Source: Halorientalis regularis (GTDB lineage: Archaea; Halobacteriota; Halobacteria; Halobacteriales; Haloarculaceae). Taken from it: a stretch of DNA of 64,000 nt. Location: assembly GCF_023698535.1 (NCBI RefSeq), contig NZ_JALJCL010000002.1, positions 302,707 through 366,706 on the forward strand, written 5' to 3'. Both the position numbers and the translations under genes were made by a program. Positions 60,336-64,000 of the stretch are shown here, in pieces (position 1 is the stretch's first letter; the number at the start of each line of letters is the position of its first letter). The notes under the pieces are model-generated. The model saw nothing but the letters and a program-made list of their open reading frames with translations. It was not told the origin of the DNA and did not search any database.

Positions 60336-60799
60336 TCGAAACGTTTCGACGGGACGACAGAGCCTTCAGCACCGTCGTCGAGAAGATACTGGCCATCGGG
60401 CTGGTGACGCTGTTCGTTAGCCTCGTCTCGGTCACTGTCTACGGCGGTGTCGTCCCCGACGCCCGGACGGCCGCGGGCGAGCAGCTGAGCGAGCGGACGC
60501 TGGCGACGGCCGCCGAGCGAGTCCAGCAGGCCGTCCCACCGAACGCGACAGCCGCAGACATACGGGTGCGGGTCGACCTGCCACCGACGATCCGGGGCGC
60601 TGGCTACGAGATCCGCGCCGAGAACCGGTCGCTCGTCCTCGACCACCCGCGGGACCGGCTCGACCAACGAGCGCGACTCGCGCTTCCCGACTCGGTCGTT
60701 CGGGTCGAGGGACGCTGGGGCAGCGGCGAGGCGACAGTCGTCCGCGTTCGTCGCGTGGACGCGGGATTGGTCGTTCGACTGGAAACGGGGGTGCCATGA
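60332..60799 (+). CDS. Pilin-like protein (DUF7266-like)
   Basis: A 155-residue protein: MIETFRRDDRAFSTVVEKIL leads into the helix AIGLVTLFVSLVSVTVYGGVV, a pilin-like N-terminus with basic leader, then a small beta domain. The start overlaps the previous stop (ATGA), as does its end with the next gene. It belongs to the set of small subunits in haloarchaeal pilus clusters; specific role unknown. Confidence 0.72.
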   Translation: MIETFRRDDRAFSTVVEKILAIGLVTLFVSLVSVTVYGGVVPDARTAAGEQLSERTLATAAERVQQAVPPNATAADIRVRVDLPPTIRGAGYEIRAENRSLVLDHPRDRLDQRARLALPDSVVRVEGRWGSGEATVVRVRRVDAGLVVRLETGVP

Positions 60800-61470
60800 G
60801 GGCCCAGACGAACCTCCCGGCGCTCGCCGTCGCCCTGCTGGTGTTGACGACGACCGCCGGGCTCGGCATGGCGCTGGCCGACGGTGCGTTCGCCAGTGCC
60901 GAACGCGACGCCGACGAACGGCGGGTCGCAATCGCGCTGTCGGAGCGGCTGGTCGGTCCCACGGGGCCGCTGACGACACGGGCGAACGTGCTGAACGCGA
61001 CGGCGGTCGGGAATGTCACCTTGGCTCAGCTCCGGGCACAGTATCCCGTTGTCGGCGACCGTGCCGTCCGCGTCCGGCTCGACGACCGCACACTCGTCGA
61101 GACCGGGACGCCCGACGGCGGCACGACGATTCGGCGGATCGTCCTCGTCCGGACGACCCAGACTCGGAGCTACGAGCCCACCCTCGACATCGGGAACACG
61201 ACGACGATCCCGCGCCGGACCGACCGCGTTCGCCTGACGCTCGATCCGCCACCGCGGACCGCCATTCACACCGTCCGTGCGAACGGCCGAGTCGTCCGCC
61301 ACAACGCGTCGGGACTCCGCGGGACGCTCGCCGCCGATCTGTCACGGTTCGAGACCACCCAGTTGGCGTTCTCGGCCAATCGGACGCTCTCGACCGGCGA
61401 CGTGCGCGTGGCGTACTTCCCGGCCCGGGAGACGAAGGCGATCTTGGAGGTGACCGTAGATGCGGGGTGA
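60796..61470 (+). CDS. Pilin-like protein (DUF7263-like)
   Basis: A 224-residue protein with a short leader and N-terminal helix (MRAQTNLPALAVALLVLTTT then AGLGMALADGAFA) and a beta-rich domain (DRAVRVRLDDRTLVE, TIRRIVLVRTTQTRSY, RVRLTLDPPPRTAIHTVRA). The pattern RAQTNLPA matches minor pilin-like proteins in these operons. It overlaps the preceding gene by 4 bp and the next by 11 bp. Confidence 0.72.
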   Translation: MRAQTNLPALAVALLVLTTTAGLGMALADGAFASAERDADERRVAIALSERLVGPTGPLTTRANVLNATAVGNVTLAQLRAQYPVVGDRAVRVRLDDRTLVETGTPDGGTTIRRIVLVRTTQTRSYEPTLDIGNTTTIPRRTDRVRLTLDPPPRTAIHTVRANGRVVRHNASGLRGTLAADLSRFETTQLAFSANRTLSTGDVRVAYFPARETKAILEVTVDAG

Positions 61471-61870
61471 TCGCGGTCAGCTCTCGCTGTCGCTGATCGA
61501 GGCAGGTGTCGGCGTCGTCTTCCTGCTGACAGTGGCGATGGGGTTCGCGCTCGGTGTCCCACAACCCGACACGCGGGAACCGCAACTCGACGTGTACGCC
61601 GAGGACGCCGCGACGGTCCTGCGAGGTGAAGCGCCGCGCCACCAGGGGACGACCCGGCTCGCCGAGGTCGTCGCGTCGCCGTCGAGTTTCGAGCGGGAGC
61701 GAGCGGCGCTGGACCGCCGGGTCGAGCGCATCCTCCCGGACAACCTCATGTACCGCGTCGAGACGCCACACGGTGCGGTCGGGTTCGAGAAACCCGCCGG
61801 CGCTCCAGTGGGGCGGGCGACCGTCACGACGGTCAACGGCGGCGTGACGATCTGGGTGTGGTACGCGTGA
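61460..61870 (+). CDS. Pilin-like protein (DUF7262-like)
   Basis: A 136-residue protein: RGDRGQLSLSLIEAGVGVVF then LLTVAMGFALGV gives the RGQxSLSLIE leader-helix typical of type IV pilins (Glu at position 5 of the mature helix). A small C-terminal domain ends in TVNGGVTIWVWYA. It overlaps both neighbours. Confidence 0.74.
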   Translation: MRGDRGQLSLSLIEAGVGVVFLLTVAMGFALGVPQPDTREPQLDVYAEDAATVLRGEAPRHQGTTRLAEVVASPSSFERERAALDRRVERILPDNLMYRVETPHGAVGFEKPAGAPVGRATVTTVNGGVTIWVWYA

Positions 61871-62409
61871 CTGGGGCCGAGCCGACGAGACGACGGGACG
61901 GCGAGCGCGGCCAACTCGTCCTCGCCGCGGCCGCAGTCCTCGTGGTCGCGCTCGCGCCGGTCGTCCTCGCCTATCTTCAGCTCGGCTACCACGCCGACGT
62001 GGCGGCCAGCACGGAGTACGACGCCCCCATCGCGAACGCCGAGCGACTGCTGGAGCGAGCCGTCCACGAGGCCGGGACGAACGCGACCGGTCGACCGTGG
62101 AGCGAGCGCGAGGAGACTATCAGCGTGGTCCACAATCGACTCGACCCACATCTGTCGACGCTCGCGACCGCCCGCATCGAATCCGGGACGGCCTACGGAA
62201 CGACCTACAACCAGTCGGCTGCCGAAGACTGGGCGACCGACCGCTGTCCGGACGGTCCGAACCGCGATTTCGGCGACTGCGTGGCCGAAGATGGCGTCGT
62301 GGCGCAGGAACGGGTCGGCGAGACACACGTCCTCGCGGTCGCACTGGACGTGACGGTGGCGACCGAGCGCGGCGAGCGACGGGTGACGCTGGTCGTCGAG
62401 TCGAGCTAG
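61867..62409 (+). CDS. Pilin-like protein (DUF7261-like), last gene of the pilus operon
   Basis: A 180-residue protein with ERGQLVLAAAAVLVVALAPV then VLAYLQLGYHADVAA as leader and helix, then a soluble domain containing two Cys (DRCPDGPNRDFGDC) that may form a disulfide, supporting an extracellular location. GTG 61867 overlaps the previous stop (GTGA) and is preferred to GTG 61858. After its stop the operon appears to end; the next gene has its own TATA box. Confidence 0.75.
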   Translation: MTGAEPTRRRDGERGQLVLAAAAVLVVALAPVVLAYLQLGYHADVAASTEYDAPIANAERLLERAVHEAGTNATGRPWSEREETISVVHNRLDPHLSTLATARIESGTAYGTTYNQSAAEDWATDRCPDGPNRDFGDCVAEDGVVAQERVGETHVLAVALDVTVATERGERRVTLVVESS

Positions 62410-62579
62410 CGAACGGGCGCGCGGTTCTCGGTGCCGGCCGTCGACACGACCTTCCGACAGCGAGAGCCCGCTGTCAGTTCGATCACCGCGTCTCACTGCC
62501 CACCTGACGGGACAGGATGGTTTTCAGAGTCAGAAACACCGAGGTCCATTTTTAGTGGTCTGACCCCCTTTTGCTGAGT

Positions 62580-62942
62580 ATGCCGCCCGAATCCCCCCTC
62601 CAACGCCGATCCGAAGCAGCCGAACCGGTTGGCGACGAACGGTTGCTCGTTTCCGACGAGACCCTCGTCCTTCGGAACTACGACAGCGAGACGACTCACG
62701 AAGTCACCGTCGAGTTTCACAACGCCGACGACGAAATCGCGTTCCAGCGGACCTGCACCCTCACCCCACAGGCGGTCACGAGCATCCGGACGCGACTCCC
62801 GCGTGCGGTCTACCGTGTCGACGTTCGGATCGACGGTGCCGACAGCGCCAGCGCCGACTGTCTGGTCGGGAGCGCGCCGTCCGAGACCGCGCTGGTCGAA
62901 GTCGGGAACGGACTCGTGAGTGTCGCAGAGGGCGTCTACTGA
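62580..62942 (+). CDS. Conserved haloarchaeal beta-rich protein
   Basis: A 120-residue soluble protein. DERLLVSDETLVLRNYDSET begins a beta-sandwich-like sequence (THEVTVEFHNADDEIAFQRT, TLTPQAVTSIRTRLPRAVYR, VDVRIDGADSASADCLVGSA). It resembles an Ig-like fold found in small haloarchaeal proteins. ATTTTTAG lies 25-32 nt before ATG 62580, which fixes the start over TTG 62571. No signal peptide; function unknown. Confidence 0.65.
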   Translation: MPPESPLQRRSEAAEPVGDERLLVSDETLVLRNYDSETTHEVTVEFHNADDEIAFQRTCTLTPQAVTSIRTRLPRAVYRVDVRIDGADSASADCLVGSAPSETALVEVGNGLVSVAEGVY

Positions 62943-62992
62943 CGCTCGCGGTGCGGGCGCGTTCGTGCTCGACTTCCGGCCATTGACATCCT

Positions 62993-63012
62993 CCCACGGC
63001 TGAAGCCGTGGG
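62993..63012 (-). ncRNA. Terminal hairpin of the IS1341-type element, likely reRNA (omega RNA) 3' part
   Basis: CCCACGGC-TGAA-GCCGTGGG forms a perfect 8-bp stem with a 4-nt loop, just downstream of tnpB on its coding strand. In IS200/IS605 elements this end encodes the guide RNA scaffold; the sequence beyond the boundary (minus strand after GATGTCAA) would be the guide and derives from the flank near the gene ending at 62942. Expression is not shown. Confidence 0.6.
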
Positions 63013-63034
63013 ATTCCTCCGGTGGGGATGCTAG

Positions 63035-63884
63035 CTACGCCGCACCCACGGAGGCAAGTTTCCCGTTGCCGGTACTCCGGGTTGTGCGCTCCTCGTTGGG
63101 ACTTGCCCTCTCGGGAGAGTGTGGCATCTCCGACCAACAGTGGTCGTCCCACTTGAGGCGCACGGGCCGTGCCATCGACCCGACTTCTTTGCCAGCCTGC
63201 TGTTCGAGGAACGTGCGAGACGCACACAGGTCGGCGTGGGCTTCGTGACCGCATAGACACCGGAACACGTCGCCGTCCCGATCTGTATCATCCTGCTCGC
63301 CACACACAGGGCAGGTCCGGGTTGTGTTGGCTTCTGAGCGCACTTCGACCGTGATGCCGTATTCCTCGGCGGTGTGTGACAGTCGCTCGATGAACGCCCG
63401 AAACGCCCAAAACTGGTGGGTTTTCTCGTTCACCTCGGCGCACCAGTGCGTCGAGAGTACGTCAGTAAGGTCGCCCACGTACACCGTTGCGACCCCCTCG
63501 GCGTAGAGTCGTTCCATCAGATCCCGAACCAGCGCGTCCTGTGCGTGGTCGCGCCGTCGCGTCCGTTTGCGATACAGCCGCCGTATCCGGTGACTGCTGT
63601 ATCGTCCCTCGCGGAGTTTGGACTGCAAGCGGGCGATTTCCTCGGTCGTCTCGCGGAACCGGGCGAACAGGTCCCGGCCTTCGTAGAGGTACTGTTGGCC
63701 AGTCGTGGTGGTACAGGCGACGAGATTGTTTGCGCCCACGTCCAGCGCGGCTTCTTCCGAAGCCAATGGTGAATTCCGAAAACGCGAAGCGTTTTCGACT
63801 TCAGGAAAATCTTCGATTTTCCGTGAATCCTGTCGAGAATCGGGCAGGGTGACAGGCTGAAAGGCCCTGAACGCATTCGTCTTT
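63035..63884 (-). pseudogene. tnpB: TnpB (RNA-guided nuclease family), 5'-truncated, with in-frame insertion
   Basis: The minus-strand frame starts in homology at about 63884 ([12 protein letters not shown] then PDSRQDS) and runs to a stop at 63035. RuvC-I is [18 protein letters not shown], the middle region is [15 protein letters not shown] (Gly where many TnpBs have the RuvC-II Glu), the zinc ribbon is CPVCGEQ...CLCG and RuvC-III is [15 protein letters not shown]. An in-frame TAG lies just upstream and the N-terminal WED/REC half is missing, so the protein cannot be normal. The longest ORF from a TTG is at 63766. An 18-codon hairpin sequence interrupts the frame at 63770-63823. Family members known to me read RQDSPLASEE without it. 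Confidence 0.8.
63770..63823. repeat. 54-bp double-hairpin insertion inside tnpB
   Basis: Exactly 54 bp (18 codons) containing two perfect stem-loops: CGAAAACGC-GAA-GCGTTTTCG (63777-63797) and GGAAAATC-TTC-GATTTTCC (63804-63822). The insert begins TGAAT and TGAAT follows its end (63824), like a 5-bp target duplication. Removing it restores the sequence RQDSPLASEE expected of the family. The reading frame stays open through it. Confidence 0.65.
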
Positions 63885-63886
63885 AG

Positions 63887-64000
63887 CTAAGACTCACACC
63901 TCGGTTGTGTAGCGGTAGCGAGCGTCTCCTGTAAGATCGGTCGTTGCTGGTGAATCTTCTGAGCGTCCTCGATCAGCCGCTCCAGCAACGGCGGTGGCGA
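63887..64000 (-). CDS. C-terminal end of an unidentified protein at the window edge
   Basis: A minus-strand frame enters from the right edge and ends at TAG 63887-63889, giving 37 residues (SPPPLLERLIEDAQKIHQQR then PILQETLATATQPRCES). It does not match the N-terminal half of TnpB. Being fused in phase to a truncated tnpB, it may be the end of another transposase inserted there, but I cannot identify the family from so little. Confidence 0.4.
   Translation of the reverse strand, partial: SPPPLLERLIEDAQKIHQQRPILQETLATATQPRCES

Larger units (their letters stand above)
62983..63884 (-). mobile_element. Truncated IS200/IS605 (IS1341-type) element
   Basis: The element spans a 5'-truncated tnpB on the minus strand and its downstream end. 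That end carries the familiar terminal sequence: minus-strand reading GGAATCCCACGGCTTCAGCC, then GTGGGAGGATGTCAA, with a perfect 8-bp stem (62993-63000/63005-63012). The boundary is probably at 62983. The upstream end and any tnpA are absent; a different minus-strand reading frame abuts at 63887. Confidence 0.75.

Overview
The window is chromosomal DNA of an extremely halophilic archaeon (class Halobacteria). The family Haloarculaceae is my guess, from overall gene flavour only. The evidence is high G+C, strongly acidic proteins, and many apparently leaderless genes with a TATA-like box about 25-30 nt upstream of the start codon. Typical haloarchaeal genes are present: a TFB paralogue, an Orc/Cdc6 paralogue, an archaeal PolB2 polymerase, ArsA/Get3, PGF-CTERM sorting and paired CBS proteins. 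I see no rRNA, tRNA or CRISPR array.

Layout. 1-9.7 kb is housekeeping: mfnA end, a DedA/VTT-type membrane protein, metG, an NfeD/SPFH pair, a two-domain winged-helix regulator, a TRAM protein, a YkgJ-type cysteine-cluster protein and a creatininase-family amidohydrolase, followed by a frameshifted HyuB remnant. 10.6-17.2 kb is a minus-strand information-processing block: an Orc/Cdc6 paralogue, an ABM-domain protein, then overlapping genes for a RecA/RadA-like protein with a degenerate P-loop, a small coiled-coil protein and PolB2. An acidic repeat protein and a TFB lie upstream. 17.2-19 kb holds an IS6-type transposase remnant and a HerA-like ATPase. 19-28.3 kb has a membrane histidine kinase and a six-gene BatA/VWA-MoxR-DUF58 operon. 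28.4-45.5 kb is a mosaic of metabolic and small membrane genes (amidohydrolase, CBS proteins, lipid kinase, Zn-alcohol dehydrogenase, two SDRs, cytochrome P450, orphan SdhA-like flavoprotein, Hsp20, ArsA). 46.1-62.4 kb is a surface block: a 2,968-residue secreted protein, then a type IV pilus-like operon (ATPase, TadC-like membrane protein, five small pilin-like proteins). The right edge has a truncated IS1341-type TnpB element.

Most notable: the orc gene and the recA-like/polB2 operon carry the same 19-bp palindrome (consensus TTCCGGAAnTTCCRGAA) at exactly the same offset, 44-62 nt upstream of each start codon and just upstream of the BRE/TATA position. This suggests co-regulation of an Orc paralogue with what looks like an archaeal analogue of the bacterial ImuA/ImuB/DnaE2 mutasome. 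Also notable are the giant surface protein, which combines three GLUG-type repeat blocks, a dockerin-like and a cohesin-like domain and a PGF-CTERM anchor, and a 54-bp double-hairpin sequence inserted in frame within the tnpB remnant. Broken genes (hyuB fragment, frameshifted RNase H-like gene, IS6 and TnpB remnants, receptor-only histidine kinase) are recorded separately.
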